Assembly: GCA_022824945.1 (NCBI GenBank)
Contig: JAJDYX010000010.1
Span: 174,571-238,570, forward strand
Reading direction: 5' to 3'
Length of the DNA: 64,000 nucleotides
From: Candidatus Latescibacterota bacterium
Lineage (GTDB): Bacteria; Latescibacterota; UBA2968
The translations under genes and the position numbers were made by a program. The notes below the pieces were generated by a model that saw nothing but the letters and a program-made list of their open reading frames with translations, was not told the DNA's origin and did not search any database. Shown here piece by piece: positions 8,031-17,446 of this stretch; the first letter of the stretch is position 1, and each line of letters opens with the position of its first letter.

Positions 8031-9656
8031 TTAGTGCATGTGCCCGTGATGGGGGTCGTGGGCGGGCGCAGCACCTTCGTTTTCTTCTGGCTTATCTGTC
8101 ACCAGAGCTTCGGTTGTCAATAACAGTCCCGCGATGGACGCTGCATTTTCGATTGCCGTGCGCACCACTTTTGTGGGGTCAATCACACCGGAATCTACCA
8201 GGTCTTCGTATTGCTCGGTGCGTGCATTAAACCCATAAGCGCCTTCGCCTTCGTTCACTTTTTGCGCGACAAGGCTGCCTTCTAAGCCAGCATTGTCGGC
8301 GATCTGACGCAGCGGGGCTTGCAGGGCGCGACGCACGATATCTACGCCTGTGCTCTGGTCGCCCTGTACATCCGTTTCATCTAACGCACTAATACTGCGC
8401 AGGAGGGCGACCCCGCCGCCGGGCACAATGCCTTCTTCAACAGCAGCGCGTACGGAATGAAGCGCATCTTCGACGCGGGCTTTCTTTTCTTTCATCTCCG
8501 TTTCGGTTGCCGCACCAACGTTGATGACGGCTACACCACCGGCCAATTTCGCCAATCGCTCTTCGAGTTTTTCGCGGTCATAGTCAGAGGTGGTATCTTC
8601 AATTTGCCGACGAATCTGACTCGTTCTGCCCTGGATATCGGCTACGGATCCCGTACCTTCTACGATTGTGGTGTTGTCTTTGTCGATGACTATGCGCTTG
8701 GCTTGCCCGAGGTCGCTGATTTCGACGTTTTCGAGCTTTATGCCGAGGTCTTCTGTTATCACGCGTCCATCAGTCAGGACGGCGATATCACCCAGCATTT
8801 CTTTGCGGCGGTCACCATATCCCGGTGCTTTTACGGCGCAGGCAGCAAGCGTGCCGCGCACTTTGTTGACGACAAAAGTGGCGAGGGCTTCCCCTTCAAC
8901 GTCTTCGGCGATTACCAGAAGCGGCTTGCCTGCGCCGGCGACTTTTTCGAGGAGAGGCAATAAGTCGTTCATGTTTGACAATTTTGCCTCGTGAATGAGG
9001 ATCAGTGCGTCTTCCAGTATGGCTTCCATGTTTTCCTGATCGGTCACAAAATAAGGCGATAGATAACCGCGGTCAAACTGCATTCCTTCGACCACATCCA
9101 GTGTTGTCTCAATGCTCTTGGCTTCTTCGACTGTGATTGTGCCGTCTTTGCCAACTTTGTCCATTGCATCGGCTATAATTTCGCCAATGCTGTTGTCACT
9201 GTTGGCGGAAATTGTCCCTACTTGTGCAATTGAATTGCGGTCTTTTACGGGCTGGCTCTGGCTTTCCAATGCTTTGACCACGGATTCAACAGCCGCGTCG
9301 ATACCGCGCTTGAGGTCCATCGGGTTGGCTCCGGCGGTTACATTGCGCAAGCCTTCACGGAAGATCGCTTCGGCCAATACTGTCGCTGTGGTTGTGCCGT
9401 CGCCTGCAATGTCAGAAGTCTTGGAAGCGACTTCTTTGACCATCTGCACGCCCATGTTTTCGTAAGCGTCTTCGAGTTCGATTTCTTTGGCTACAGTCAC
9501 GCCGTCTTTTGTCACGGTGGGGGATCCCCAGGATTTTGCGACAACCACATTTCGTCCAGCAGGTCCCAACGTGGCTTTCACAGCTTTGCTCAAGAGCGTT
9601 ACACCATCGAGAATGCGCTCTCGAGCATCTATTCCATAGGCAATCTGCTTTGCCAT
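8031..9656 (-). CDS. groEL: Chaperonin GroEL (Hsp60)
   Basis: A 541-residue GroEL, the 14-mer ATP-driven folding chamber of the cytoplasm. The family signatures are intact: [11 protein letters not shown] near residue 30, [10 protein letters not shown] near 85 with the catalytic Asp, and [11 protein letters not shown] near 410. It follows groES by 15 bases with GAAGGAG before the ATG, so the two are co-transcribed. The C-terminus is unusual: in place of the Gly-Gly-Met tail common in GroEL it ends in a His-rich stretch, HDPHHGHMH. Confidence 0.98.
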   Translation of the reverse strand: MAKQIAYGIDARERILDGVTLLSKAVKATLGPAGRNVVVAKSWGSPTVTKDGVTVAKEIELEDAYENMGVQMVKEVASKTSDIAGDGTTTATVLAEAIFREGLRNVTAGANPMDLKRGIDAAVESVVKALESQSQPVKDRNSIAQVGTISANSDNSIGEIIADAMDKVGKDGTITVEEAKSIETTLDVVEGMQFDRGYLSPYFVTDQENMEAILEDALILIHEAKLSNMNDLLPLLEKVAGAGKPLLVIAEDVEGEALATFVVNKVRGTLAACAVKAPGYGDRRKEMLGDIAVLTDGRVITEDLGIKLENVEISDLGQAKRIVIDKDNTTIVEGTGSVADIQGRTSQIRRQIEDTTSDYDREKLEERLAKLAGGVAVINVGAATETEMKEKKARVEDALHSVRAAVEEGIVPGGGVALLRSISALDETDVQGDQSTGVDIVRRALQAPLRQIADNAGLEGSLVAQKVNEGEGAYGFNARTEQYEDLVDSGVIDPTKVVRTAIENAASIAGLLLTTEALVTDKPEENEGAAPAHDPHHGHMH

Positions 9657-9671
9657 AATATCAATCTCCTT

Positions 9672-9959
9672 CTACTGAATAATGCCCAATACGTCGTCTT
9701 CGTTTACGATTACGTAATCATCGCCGTCAACTTCAATTTCCGTGCCGGCGTATTTGCCAATTAAAATTTTTTCTCCGGATTTTACCGCTGGCGCGATTAC
9801 GTCTCCATTCTTATTGCGTTTGCCCGGTCCAACGGCAACGACCTCTGCTTCCTGTGGTGTTTCTTGAGCAGTATCGGGGATGATAATGCCCCCCTTCACT
9901 TGCTCATCAGCATCCACCCGTCGCACCAGAATGCGATCGGAAAGCGGACGGACATTCAT
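9672..9959 (-). CDS. groES: Co-chaperonin GroES (Hsp10)
   Basis: A 95-residue GroES, the seven-subunit lid of the GroEL chamber. The N-terminal VRPLSDRILVRR segment, the mobile loop with GGIIIPDTA that binds GroEL, and the C-terminal EDDVLGII are all present and the length is normal. It is the first gene of the groESL operon, with AAGGAGGG before the ATG, and is controlled by the heat-shock operator at 10019-10045. Confidence 0.98.
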   Translation of the reverse strand: MNVRPLSDRILVRRVDADEQVKGGIIIPDTAQETPQEAEVVAVGPGKRNKNGDVIAPAVKSGEKILIGKYAGTEIEVDGDDYVIVNEDDVLGIIQ

Positions 9960-10018
9960 GAGAACCCTCCTTGAAAAACAGTTGGTTAAATGTAATAAAT
10001 TTAACTTGTTATATGTTA

Positions 10019-10045
10019 TTAGCCACTCATCCGATTGAGTGCTAA
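10019..10045 (-). promoter_or_regulatory. CIRCE-like heat-shock operator (HrcA site)
   Basis: Read on the minus strand it is TTAGCACTC, then eight bases, then GAGTGGCTAA. The first arm matches the CIRCE consensus exactly. The second has one extra G and the spacer is one base shorter, so the 27-base length is kept. It sits directly after the -10 of the groES promoter, at the expected transcription start. hrcA is not in the window. Confidence 0.88.
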
Positions 10046-10053
10046 GGCGGGAA

Positions 10054-10082
10054 AATATACAGAAGCGTCAATATTTGTGCAA
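10054..10082 (-). promoter_or_regulatory. groESL promoter
   Basis: On the minus strand, TTGCAC (10077-10082) and TATATT (10054-10059) are 17 bases apart. The predicted start falls at the edge of the CIRCE operator, the usual arrangement for HrcA repression. Confidence 0.65.
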
Positions 10083-10094
10083 GTGTAAAAAGTG

Positions 10095-10178
10095 AGATCC
10101 GCAGATGGACGCAGATGGACACAGATGAAGAAGGGCTGGGAAATGTGAACGACTGTAGGGGCGAGGCATGCCTCGCCC
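10095..10178. repeat. Dispersed repeat plus 20-bp palindrome
   Basis: Two elements lie between the rhodanese gene and groES. One is a tandem GCAGATGGAC motif (10101-10120) whose 16 bases at 10097-10112 recur exactly, inverted, at 24555-24570. The other is a perfect 20-bp palindrome at 10159-10178 with half-site GGGCGAGGCA. Neither is coding. The palindrome could also end transcription from the secA side, though no T-run follows. Confidence 0.65.
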
Positions 10179-10185
10179 GTCATTG

Positions 10186-10656
10186 CTACATTTCAGCCAA
10201 CTTCGTTTTTTTCTGAGCCAATACTTTTTCAAGATGATCAATTTGCTCTTTGAGCAGTTCGGGGGTTTCTGGCGCGCCTGTTTCTTCCGGTGGCGGCGGT
10301 ATTTCAGCCGGCAAATGCGCATCTTCCCAGTCTCCGTATCCGCCGTCCATTGAGATTACCTTTTCGTATCCCATGGCTTTCAGGGTTTCGCCAGCGAGGA
10401 GGGATCGCACGCCGCCTGCACAAATTACAATTACTTCACGCGATTTGTCGGGCATTACCGCTTCAGCTCTGGGTTCCAGTTCTCCGCGCGGTATGTGTAC
10501 CGATCCTTTTAAGTGCCCGCGCTCCCATTCGTCCAGTCCGCGCACGTCGAGTAATACGGGATTTTTGCCTTCTTCTATGTACTCATGTACTTCCTGTACA
10601 GTCATTTCTGGAATGTTTTGACGCGCATCATCCAGCAAATTTTCACGCGACTTCAT
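10186..10656 (-). CDS. Rhodanese-domain protein
   Basis: A 156-residue protein with one rhodanese domain at about residues 15-115: VLLDVRGLDEWERGHLKGSVHIP, and an active-site loop CAGGVRS whose Cys could carry a persulfide. A Pro-rich linker and a C-terminal coiled-coil of ~30 residues (LLKEQIDHLEKVL) follow, suggesting self-association. Sulfurtransferase activity is plausible from the Cys; the physiological role is unknown. It lies 21 bases downstream of secA and is probably in the same transcript. Confidence 0.88.
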   Translation of the reverse strand: MKSRENLLDDARQNIPEMTVQEVHEYIEEGKNPVLLDVRGLDEWERGHLKGSVHIPRGELEPRAEAVMPDKSREVIVICAGGVRSLLAGETLKAMGYEKVISMDGGYGDWEDAHLPAEIPPPPEETGAPETPELLKEQIDHLEKVLAQKKTKLAEM

Positions 10657-10677
10657 ACGTTTATCTCCTCATTGATT

Positions 10678-13600
10678 TCAAACTCTTCCATGGCAATGCT
10701 TGTACTTCTTTCCACTGCCGCACGGACATGGCGCGTTTCGTCCCACCTTTTTTTCGACGCGCACCGGCTGTTTTTTGGGCGCATCGCCTTCTGTAGAATT
10801 AGCGGTCAATTCATCGGCGCCCGGTTCGGGCATGCCGGCAAAGCCCATTCCCGTGGCATCGCGGTGTTCCAATGACAGGCGTGCGGGCTGCTGGGTGCGC
10901 GGCTGTGCGGGTGTTTCTTCAATAGAAATGCGGAATAACAATCGCAATGTTTCGCGGTTGATGTCTTCGAGCAGTGCCACAAACATCTCGTAACCTTCGC
11001 GCTTGTACTCGATCAATGGATTTTTTTGTCCGTAACCGCGCAGGCCAATGCCCTCTTTCAGATCGTCCATTTCGCGGAGGTGTTCTTTCCACTTTTCATC
11101 AAAGACGCTCAGGTAAATCATGCGTTCTATCTGGCGCATGCGGTCTTCCCCAATGACCCTTTCTCGGCGATCATAAGCCTCGCGAATCCCGCGCAATATG
11201 CGATCTCGCAAACCCGCTTCGCGCAATTGGGGCAGGTCTTCATCGGGTATGACGGGCGCTTGCAAAAACACATTGCGCAAATCTTCCATCAAGCCATCAA
11301 AATTCCAGTCTTCGGGATGTGCGTCGGGCGGTACATGAATATCGAATAGCGCATCGATGGTTTCGTCGATCATCTCGCTGATCATCGCGGAGATATCTTC
11401 TTCTTCCAGCGCGTGTCGGCGTCTGTCGTAAATCACTTCGCGCTGTTGATTCATGACGTCGTCGTAATCCAGCACCTGTTTTCGAAATTCAAAATTGCGT
11501 GCTTCAACCCGTTTTTGCGCGGTTTCAATGGATTTTGTCACCCAGCTGTGTTCGATCACTTCGCCTTCTTCAGCGCCCAGGCGGTCCATGACGCGGGCAA
11601 TGCGCTCGGATCCAAATAGACGCATTAAATCGTCTTCCAGTGAGATGAAAAACCGCGAGCTTCCCGGGTCTCCTTGTCGTCCTGAGCGACCGCGCAATTG
11701 CCGGTCGATGCGCCGGGATTCGTGCCGTTCGGTGCCGATAATATTCAATCCACACGGGACTTCATCCCGACATCCATATTCGTCTATGTAAGGACACAGG
11801 GGCTGGGTATTATCGGGATCTGCAATCAATGCACACTGGTGTCCTTCGGGTGCTTTTATGATGCCGGGTCCCAGTTTGATATCTGTACCGCGCCCGGCCA
11901 TATTGGTTGCTATTGTCACGGCACCTGGTTGCCCGGCCTGTGCGATGATCTGCGCTTCTTGTACATTTTGTCGGGCATTGAGTACCTGGTGTTTGATTTT
12001 TTTGCGCGTGAGCATCCGCGAAATCAATTCGGAGGTTTCAACGGAAATTGTGCCGACAAGGACCGGCAATTTTTGTTCGTTCAAATGCACGATTTCATCG
12101 AGTAGGGCATTGTATTTTTCGCGTTTTGTGCGGTAGATCCAGTCGTTAAAATCGATGCGGCGCACTGGCTCATGCGTTGGAATCGATACCACATCGAGCT
12201 TGTAGATTTGATGAAATTCTTCGGCTTCTGTTTCGGCTGTGCCCGTCATTCCCGCCAGTCGGTCGTAGAGTCTGAAGTAATTTTGCAACGTAATGGTTGC
12301 CACTGTTTGCGTGTCGCGTTCGACTTTTACCTTTTCTTTTGCTTCTAATGCCTGGTGCAATCCATCGGCAAAACGGCGTCCGGGCTGTGGCCGTCCCGTA
12401 AATTCATCGACGATGACAACCTTGCCGTCGTCGATCATGTATTGCACGTCTTTTTCGTATAGAGAATAGGCTTGCAACAATTTTCGCACGCTGTGGATAG
12501 ACTCATTCTTTTCTCCATAATCCTGATAGGCGGCTTCTTTTGCGTGGTCTTTTTCTGAATCGGATAGCGATTTATTCTGTTCGATATCCCGAAGTACTTC
12601 GTCGAGGTCTGGCAATACAAAATCGTCTGGTTTGCTGCTGATTTCGTCGCGTCCCTTTTCTGTCAGGTCGATGATGTGGCTTTTTTCGTCGATGCTGAAA
12701 TAGAGATCTTCGTCCAGTTCCCCGGTGCGCTTGTCGCGGATATAATCAGCTTCAACCCGCTGCACGAGACGCTTGATGCCCTCTTCCTGAAGTCGCTTCA
12801 TGAAGCGACTGTTTTTGGGCATTCCGCGCTGAACCTGCAATAACAAAATGCCTGCCTCGTATTCGTCGCCGGATTCGAGTTCTTCTTCTGCTTGTTTTAA
12901 AATATTGTTTACGATTCGGGTTTGCGCGCGCACCAATTTTTCGACCAGCGGACGCATTTCTTCATACCGATGCGATGTGGATTCCGACACGGGGCCCGAA
13001 ATAATCAGCGGCGTGCGTGCCTCGTCGATCAGGATACTATCTACCTCGTCAATAATTGCAAAATAGTGCTCGCGCTGTATCAGGTCTTCGGGGCGAATCG
13101 CCATATTATCGTAGAGATAATCAAAACCAAACTGGTCTTTTGTGCCGTACACGATATCCATAAGACAAGCTTCTTTGTGGCCGCACACGCGCATGCGATA
13201 CCCGTCTTTCCCTTCTTCTTCCATAATAAAACCTTCCACACCCAATGCGCGGTCCTGTATCACGCCTACGGTGAGGCCCAGGAACAGATACACGGGTCCC
13301 AGCCACATGGCGTCGCGCTTGGCGAGGTAGGAGTTTACGGTGACGAGATGTACGCCGCGCCCGAGCAAGCCATTTAAGTACAAAGCCAGGCCCGCGGCCA
13401 GTGTTTTGCCTTCGCCCGTGGCCATTTCGGCGATCTTGCCCTGATGCAATACGGTCGCACCGATTAATTGTACGTCGTAGGGTATTTCATGCCACACGAT
13501 TTGATCGCCAGCTCGATCCCAGGCCTTCTCCCGTTCATTGAAGCGCCGACATGTTTCCTTAAAGACGGCAAATGCCTCTGGGTGAATTTCGTCGAGCACG

Positions 13601-13896
13601 TCGCGCTCAATATCCTTGATTTCGGCTTCGATTTCGGCAATGGCTTCCAATTGTTCGGTGCGGTCTTCGTCTCGCTGCAACGCGGCCAGTTCTTCCTTGA
13701 GTTGCGTGAGGTATTTTTGAGCATCGTCAGTCGCTTCGGCAATGCGCGTGCGAAATTCCGTTGTTTTGCCTTTTAATTCCTCGTCGGACAAAGAGGCATA
13801 CGTTTCGTAGAGTTGATTAATTTCATCCACAATCGGTTGCATTTTCTTCACGTCCCGATCGTGCTTGCTGCCGAAAATTTTTGTCAGGAAGTTCAT
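10678..13896 (-). CDS. secA: Preprotein translocase ATPase SecA
   Basis: A 1072-residue SecA, the motor that pushes unfolded preproteins through SecYEG at the inner membrane. The ATG at 13896 is used because the SecA-typical MNFLTKIFGS begins there; the longer frame adds 59 unrelated residues. Visible are Walker A ATGEGKT, the DEVD-SILIDEAR motor motif, MAGRGTDIKL and the QLRGRSGRQGDPG helicase motif. The C-terminus is the zinc-binding CPCGSGKKYKHCHG. It is longer than the ~900-residue E. coli protein, partly from a charged coiled-coil insertion at about residues 55-100, before Walker A. Confidence 0.97.
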   Translation of the reverse strand: MNFLTKIFGSKHDRDVKKMQPIVDEINQLYETYASLSDEELKGKTTEFRTRIAEATDDAQKYLTQLKEELAALQRDEDRTEQLEAIAEIEAEIKDIERDVLDEIHPEAFAVFKETCRRFNEREKAWDRAGDQIVWHEIPYDVQLIGATVLHQGKIAEMATGEGKTLAAGLALYLNGLLGRGVHLVTVNSYLAKRDAMWLGPVYLFLGLTVGVIQDRALGVEGFIMEEEGKDGYRMRVCGHKEACLMDIVYGTKDQFGFDYLYDNMAIRPEDLIQREHYFAIIDEVDSILIDEARTPLIISGPVSESTSHRYEEMRPLVEKLVRAQTRIVNNILKQAEEELESGDEYEAGILLLQVQRGMPKNSRFMKRLQEEGIKRLVQRVEADYIRDKRTGELDEDLYFSIDEKSHIIDLTEKGRDEISSKPDDFVLPDLDEVLRDIEQNKSLSDSEKDHAKEAAYQDYGEKNESIHSVRKLLQAYSLYEKDVQYMIDDGKVVIVDEFTGRPQPGRRFADGLHQALEAKEKVKVERDTQTVATITLQNYFRLYDRLAGMTGTAETEAEEFHQIYKLDVVSIPTHEPVRRIDFNDWIYRTKREKYNALLDEIVHLNEQKLPVLVGTISVETSELISRMLTRKKIKHQVLNARQNVQEAQIIAQAGQPGAVTIATNMAGRGTDIKLGPGIIKAPEGHQCALIADPDNTQPLCPYIDEYGCRDEVPCGLNIIGTERHESRRIDRQLRGRSGRQGDPGSSRFFISLEDDLMRLFGSERIARVMDRLGAEEGEVIEHSWVTKSIETAQKRVEARNFEFRKQVLDYDDVMNQQREVIYDRRRHALEEEDISAMISEMIDETIDALFDIHVPPDAHPEDWNFDGLMEDLRNVFLQAPVIPDEDLPQLREAGLRDRILRGIREAYDRRERVIGEDRMRQIERMIYLSVFDEKWKEHLREMDDLKEGIGLRGYGQKNPLIEYKREGYEMFVALLEDINRETLRLLFRISIEETPAQPRTQQPARLSLEHRDATGMGFAGMPEPGADELTANSTEGDAPKKQPVRVEKKVGRNAPCPCGSGKKYKHCHGRV

Positions 13897-13924
13897 AGTG
13901 ATTCGTCCTGTGGATAATGAGGTG

Positions 13925-14659
13925 TCACATTCCGAGTTCGATGCGTTCGGCCAAAAAAGGCGGAAGTCCCGCAGATAGAATTTTGGCCTGTGCTGTTGCC
14001 ACATCGTAAGACACGCGGCGCAATTGGAGGTTCCCTTTTTCTCGATCCCACACGACAAAAGCCGCTCGCGCATCGCCGTCCCGAGGTTGTCCTACACTGC
14101 CGACATTTACGAGATAACGGTCGTCAGTGGATAACTGCACTTCTCCTTCGCTCAGCAGCACTGTTTGTTGCGATGCCGAGCACAAAAATGCGCGGTGAGA
14201 ATGTCCGACAAAACACATCTCAAAATCGGTTTGATCGAGCATTGACCAGCCATCTTCGGGATCGAATAAATAGTGCCATAACTCGGGTTCAATTGGCGAA
14301 GCATGGGCATAACAACAAGCAGATTCATTTTGAAAGGGTTGATAAGATCGCAATAGCGAGGCGTTTTCATCACTCAGCATCTGAGCAGTCCATTGTATTG
14401 CCGCCAGTGCCACAGGGTTAAAAAACCCCGGATCTTCCAGGCCCACAGCCGCCCAATCGTGATTGCCCGCGAGTACGAGGTCCGATACTTCGCGCACGCG
14501 TTCTATGCACATATTGGGATCTGCACCGTATCCGACCATGTCGCCCAAACAAATAATCCGATCCACCCGTGCTTCTGCAATTTTTTCCAGTACTGTTTGC
14601 AAGGCTTCGAGATTTCCGTGTACATCTGAGAAAATCGCAATGCGTCCAATATTATCCAT
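13925..14659 (-). CDS. Metallophosphoesterase (calcineurin-like)
   Basis: A 244-residue cytoplasmic metallophosphoesterase with all five family motifs: DVHGN, GDMVGYG, GNHD, a mid-protein His in YAHASP, and GHSHR. It belongs with the YfcE/diadenosine-tetraphosphatase-like branch; the substrate cannot be read. The ATG at 14659 is chosen because it overlaps the nusB stop in ATGGATAA, which implies coupled translation; a start five codons earlier is possible. secA follows after 28 bases. Confidence 0.9.
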   Translation of the reverse strand: MDNIGRIAIFSDVHGNLEALQTVLEKIAEARVDRIICLGDMVGYGADPNMCIERVREVSDLVLAGNHDWAAVGLEDPGFFNPVALAAIQWTAQMLSDENASLLRSYQPFQNESACCYAHASPIEPELWHYLFDPEDGWSMLDQTDFEMCFVGHSHRAFLCSASQQTVLLSEGEVQLSTDDRYLVNVGSVGQPRDGDARAAFVVWDREKGNLQLRRVSYDVATAQAKILSAGLPPFLAERIELGM

Positions 14660-15071
14660 TGGGTTGTTCCGCATCTTTGGACAGGGTGTCGAGAATACCG
14701 TTGATAAAGTTAGAAGCCTTGACTTCGCTAAATTGCTTGGCCAGTTCTATGGCTTCGTCAATAGAGACTTTGTAGGGAATATCTTTGAAATAGCGCATTT
14801 CCGCAAGGGCCATCCAGAGCACGATGCGGTCGATGCGCGAAACCCGATCTAATGACCAATTTTCCAGTACGGGTTCAATGGATGCGTCCAGTTCTTCGCG
14901 GTGTTCCCAGGCTGTTTGGGCCAGGTTTATCGCAAAATCCGAGGTTGATGCCGAAAGGCGCGCGCGGATGCACATGGTCTGCGCTGTCTGTTGTACGGGA
15001 TCGCCCACGCTCGCGGTCCAATAAAGTGCTTGCAATGCAGCCTGACGCGCTTTGCGTCTCGATTTTATCAT
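14652..15071 (-). CDS. nusB: Transcription antitermination factor NusB
   Basis: A 139-residue all-helical NusB. It opens with [15 protein letters not shown] and keeps the conserved [18 protein letters not shown] and [18 protein letters not shown] segments (here [14 protein letters not shown] near residue 100). With NusE it binds boxA RNA to keep RNA polymerase from terminating in rRNA operons. It overlaps ribH by four bases (ATGA), the common ribH-nusB pairing. Confidence 0.95.
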   Translation of the reverse strand: MIKSRRKARQAALQALYWTASVGDPVQQTAQTMCIRARLSASTSDFAINLAQTAWEHREELDASIEPVLENWSLDRVSRIDRIVLWMALAEMRYFKDIPYKVSIDEAIELAKQFSEVKASNFINGILDTLSKDAEQPNG

Positions 15072-15544
15072 TTTTCCGACTCCCAGGCAGCGATAACGCC
15101 AATCATTTCAATTGCGCCCAGTGCAGCTTCCCAACCCTTATTGCCGGCTTTTGTACCTGCCCTCTCAATTGCCTGTTCAATGGTATCGGTTGTCAAGATG
15201 CCAAATATGGTGGGTACACCTGTTTCGCGACCAACAGATGCTACGCCTTTTGCGGCTTCGTTGCATACGTAGTCAAAATGCGGTGTGCTGCCTCTGATTA
15301 TTGCGCCCAGACAGATAAGTGCGTCATATCGACCGCTTTGCGCCATTTTTTGCGCTATGGTGGGAATTTCAAAGCTTCCCGGTACCCATACCACGTCTAT
15401 GGCGTCTGTATCGCCGCCGTGTCGCGCAATACAATCGAGCGCGCCACCGAGCAATTCTTTGCTGATAAATGCATTGAATCGCCCCACCACAATGCCAAAC
15501 CGTTTGCCTTTTGCCGATAGCTGACCTTCATAAACTCTGGGCAT
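15068..15544 (-). CDS. ribH: Lumazine synthase (riboflavin synthase beta subunit)
   Basis: A 158-residue enzyme joining the ribityl-diamino-uracil and dihydroxybutanone phosphate into 6,7-dimethyl-8-ribityllumazine, the next-to-last step of riboflavin synthesis. Conserved features: [23 protein letters not shown], the [14 protein letters not shown] loop with the catalytic His, and GNKGWEAA near the end. AAGGAG lies eight bases before the ATG, inside the end of ribBA (17-base overlap). Confidence 0.97.
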   Translation of the reverse strand: MPRVYEGQLSAKGKRFGIVVGRFNAFISKELLGGALDCIARHGGDTDAIDVVWVPGSFEIPTIAQKMAQSGRYDALICLGAIIRGSTPHFDYVCNEAAKGVASVGRETGVPTIFGILTTDTIEQAIERAGTKAGNKGWEAALGAIEMIGVIAAWESEK

Positions 15545-16778
15545 CGCGATCTCCTTCTTCGCCTAATTGCAATTCGTCCTCTTTAAACAAGTGCCCCATC
15601 TTTTCCTGCTTGGTTCGCATATATGATAGGTTCCACTTGTTGACCTGAATGGCAACCGGGATGCGATCTATGATTTCTATTCCATACGCTTCTAATCCCA
15701 CGCGCTTTGATGGGTTATTGGTGATGAGTGCGACTTTTTTGATACCCAAATCCGACAGAATTTGCGCGCCAATGCCGTAGTCTCGTTCATCCATTTTAAA
15801 CCCGAGTTTCATGTTGGCTTCTATCGTATCATATCCCTCTTCTTGTAATTTGTACGCGTGCAATTTTGCCCGCAGGCCAATCCCCCGCCCTTCCTGCCGC
15901 ATATACACCAGTGCCCCCCGCCCTTCTTTTTCGATCATCTCGAGGGCAGAGTGCAAATTTTTCTCACAGTCACATCGCAATGAGCCGAGCGAGTCGCCCG
16001 TCAGGCATTCGGAGTGCATCCGCACCATTACGGGTGTATCGCCGGAAAGGTCGCCTTTTACCAGTGCGACGTGTTCGCGTTCATCTACGTCGCTTTCATA
16101 CAGGTGTAATTGAAACGCGCCAAATCGCGTGGGCATATCCACTTGCTCCACACAGCGCACCAGTTTTTCGGAACGGCGGCGATAGGCGATCAAATCGTGA
16201 ATTGTCGTTACTTTCAAGCCAAATTGATCGGCAATTTCCAAAAGCTGTGGCAAGCGTGCCATGGTGCCGTCTTCATTCAGGATTTCACACAATACACCGG
16301 CGGGATACAGGCCGGCCAAACGCGCCAGATCTACCGCTGCTTCTGTGTGTCCCGCCCGTCGCAACACGCCGCCGGGCATTGCGCGGAGGGGGAAAATGTG
16401 ACCTGGCCTGCCAAAATTTTCAGACCGCGATTTGGGATCTACAAATTGTCGAATTGTTTCCGCTCGATCCTGTGCGGAAATACCGGTTGTCACGCCGTAG
16501 AGCGCGTCGATGCTCACCGTGAATGGCGTGCCGTGAAGCGCTGTGTTGGTATTGACCATCATGTCCAGGTCGAGTTCTTTGAGACGGTCGGGCGTTGCGG
16601 GCAAACAGATCAGTCCGCGTCCATGGCGCGCCATAAAGTTAATGGCTTCAGGCGTGACCTTTTCCGCAGCCATGATGAAATCGCCTTCGTTTTCCCGGTC
16701 TTCGTCATCAACGACAATGACGATTTTTCCCGCTCGAATATCTTCGAGGGCTTCTTCTATTGTTGCGATTTTGCCCAT
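15528..16778 (-). CDS. ribBA: Bifunctional DHBP synthase / GTP cyclohydrolase II (RibBA)
   Basis: A 416-residue fusion making both riboflavin precursors. Residues ~1-205 are 3,4-dihydroxy-2-butanone 4-phosphate synthase: [16 protein letters not shown] near the start, and [16 protein letters not shown]. Residues ~215-410 are GTP cyclohydrolase II with the zinc cysteines in [16 protein letters not shown] and the RQEGRGIGL loop. The ATG at 16778 is preceded by AGGAAGG at five bases; an upstream GTG is less likely. It sits 17 bases after ribE and overlaps ribH. Confidence 0.97.
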   Translation of the reverse strand: MGKIATIEEALEDIRAGKIVIVVDDEDRENEGDFIMAAEKVTPEAINFMARHGRGLICLPATPDRLKELDLDMMVNTNTALHGTPFTVSIDALYGVTTGISAQDRAETIRQFVDPKSRSENFGRPGHIFPLRAMPGGVLRRAGHTEAAVDLARLAGLYPAGVLCEILNEDGTMARLPQLLEIADQFGLKVTTIHDLIAYRRRSEKLVRCVEQVDMPTRFGAFQLHLYESDVDEREHVALVKGDLSGDTPVMVRMHSECLTGDSLGSLRCDCEKNLHSALEMIEKEGRGALVYMRQEGRGIGLRAKLHAYKLQEEGYDTIEANMKLGFKMDERDYGIGAQILSDLGIKKVALITNNPSKRVGLEAYGIEIIDRIPVAIQVNKWNLSYMRTKQEKMGHLFKEDELQLGEEGDRDAQSL

Positions 16779-16795
16779 ACACACCTTCCTGTAAA

Positions 16796-17440
16796 CTATT
16801 GGCCGCTCATCATTGCTCGAATGCGATCTTCTGTGAGCTTATTTTTACCATCTCCGAGTTGCACTAACCGCTCCAGATAGCGCGCGATTATATCCACTTC
16901 GATATTTACCCGGTCGCCCGGATATTTTTCCGACAATGTCGTCACTTTTAGTGTGTGAGGAATTGCCGCGACCGAAAAGGTGCGATCGGTTACTGAAACC
17001 ACTGTCAGGCTGATTCCGTTGACGGTGACAGAGCCTTTTTGGGCAATATAAGGTGCCAGTTCAGACGGTACTTCAAACTCAAATACAATTTGATCGGGAG
17101 ATTCCGTGCGGCCTTTCACGCGCCCCACGCCATCTACGTGTGCGGCAACGAGATGACCGTCGAGGCGGTCGCCGAGTTTTAATGACCGTTCCAGATTGAC
17201 GCGGCTACCCACGCGGCAATCACCCAATGTGGTTCTTTGCAGTGTTTCTGCTACGGATTCGATCACAAACGTGTCGGTATCAAAATGTACGACGGTATGG
17301 CACGCGCCTTCAATGGCAATGCTGTCGCCTATTTTTACGCCGGTGAGTACCTGTTTTGCTGCTATGGTCGTGCGCTGATAACCCGCGCGCGATTCAATAT
17401 GCCGAATTGTTCCCACTTCCTCTACAATGCCAGTAAACAT
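16796..17440 (-). CDS. ribE: Riboflavin synthase (alpha subunit type)
   Basis: A 214-residue riboflavin synthase that turns two lumazine molecules into riboflavin. It shows the tandem lumazine-binding barrels: the first starts [12 protein letters not shown], the second near residue 98 with [14 protein letters not shown], and the signature [13 protein letters not shown] is clear. The length is standard. It follows the RibD-type reductase gene by six bases. Confidence 0.97.
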   Translation of the reverse strand: MFTGIVEEVGTIRHIESRAGYQRTTIAAKQVLTGVKIGDSIAIEGACHTVVHFDTDTFVIESVAETLQRTTLGDCRVGSRVNLERSLKLGDRLDGHLVAAHVDGVGRVKGRTESPDQIVFEFEVPSELAPYIAQKGSVTVNGISLTVVSVTDRTFSVAAIPHTLKVTTLSEKYPGDRVNIEVDIIARYLERLVQLGDGKNKLTEDRIRAMMSGQ

Positions 17441-17446
17441 GATTGC

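Noticed and set aside
13897..14073. N-terminal extension of SecA by 59 residues
   Set aside because: The extension is the reverse-frame tail of the metallophosphoesterase gene; SecA proper begins at MNFLTKIFGS.
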